From positions 94,610,988 through 94,674,987 of the forward strand of contig OY294045.1 of NCBI GenBank assembly GCA_958510825.1: DNA of 64,000 nt. The letters are read 5' to 3'. Positions 63,955-64,000 of this stretch are shown here, piece after piece. Both the position numbers and the translations under genes were made by a program. Source of the stretch: Brachypterus glaber (Eukaryota; Arthropoda; Insecta; Coleoptera; Kateretidae). The notes under the pieces were generated by a model. It had not been told where the DNA came from and did no database searches. It saw nothing but the letters and a program-made list of their open reading frames with translations. Each line of letters opens with the position of its first letter. Position 1 is the stretch's first letter.

Positions 63955-64000
63955 GGCCTATCCAGAAGCTTACATAAGAACATAAAACATAAGAATGCGA
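63955..64000. repeat. Partial copy of the AGGCCTATCCAGAAGC fold-back MITE
   Basis: AGGCCTATCCAGAAGCTTAC and the following ATAAGAACATAAAACATAAG match the inverse of 61072-61126. The copy runs off the window. Confidence 0.8.

Overview
This is a stretch of AT-rich animal nuclear DNA, most likely from an insect with a large, transposon-filled genome. A beetle is plausible, but nothing here proves the order. The case for an insect rests on interrupted, insect-like nuclear genes (mitochondrial ribosome recycling factor, proteasome alpha-6, an LMX1-type LIM exon) and on the mobile-element mix: jockey/CR1-type LINEs, a Penelope-like element, a mariner remnant, hAT-like and TA-inserting MITEs, and many fold-back palindromes. 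No bacterial, organellar or CRISPR features were seen.

Host genes cover little of the window. The last coding exon of the mitochondrial ribosome recycling factor is at 822-1062 (+). The proteasome subunit alpha type-1/alpha-6 gene lies at 14102-16105 (-) as two exons and looks complete. A single internal exon encoding a LIM zinc-finger domain of LMX1 type is at 36385-36577 (+). Its partner exons were not found, so long introns are likely. These genes have unrelated jobs and form no pathway.

Layout: 1-6 kb holds the ribosome recycling factor end, a TIR element carrying a near-perfect 305-bp palindrome, and a hAT-like MITE built on a minisatellite. 6-14 kb is a nested composite in which three copies of an unassigned 2.1-kb TGTA...TACA element sit inside a palindromic TIR element. 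14-16 kb is the proteasome gene, whose intron is full of repeats. 16-22 kb contains a 2.7-kb fold-back element with 0.8-kb arms and a MITE made of repeated GACGTC-like motifs. 22-33 kb is a mosaic of MITEs. 33-36 kb holds two broken LINEs. 37.5-42.5 kb is a jockey-type LINE split cleanly by a fourth copy of the 2.1-kb element. 43.8-44.9 kb is a head-to-head Penelope-like remnant. 45.6-48.3 kb is an 11-unit, ~245-bp satellite array derived from a hAT-like MITE. 48.5-52.5 kb is a set of nested inverted repeats and MITEs. 53.6-56.1 kb is a CR1/jockey-type LINE inserted in a palindrome. 56.5-64 kb holds further MITEs, a mariner remnant and LINE tails.

The two strongest leads are the 2.1-kb TGTA...TACA family, which has conserved small ORFs and splice signals on both strands but no recognisable transposase, and the MITE-derived satellite, whose whole array is bracketed by one 8-bp target-site duplication.
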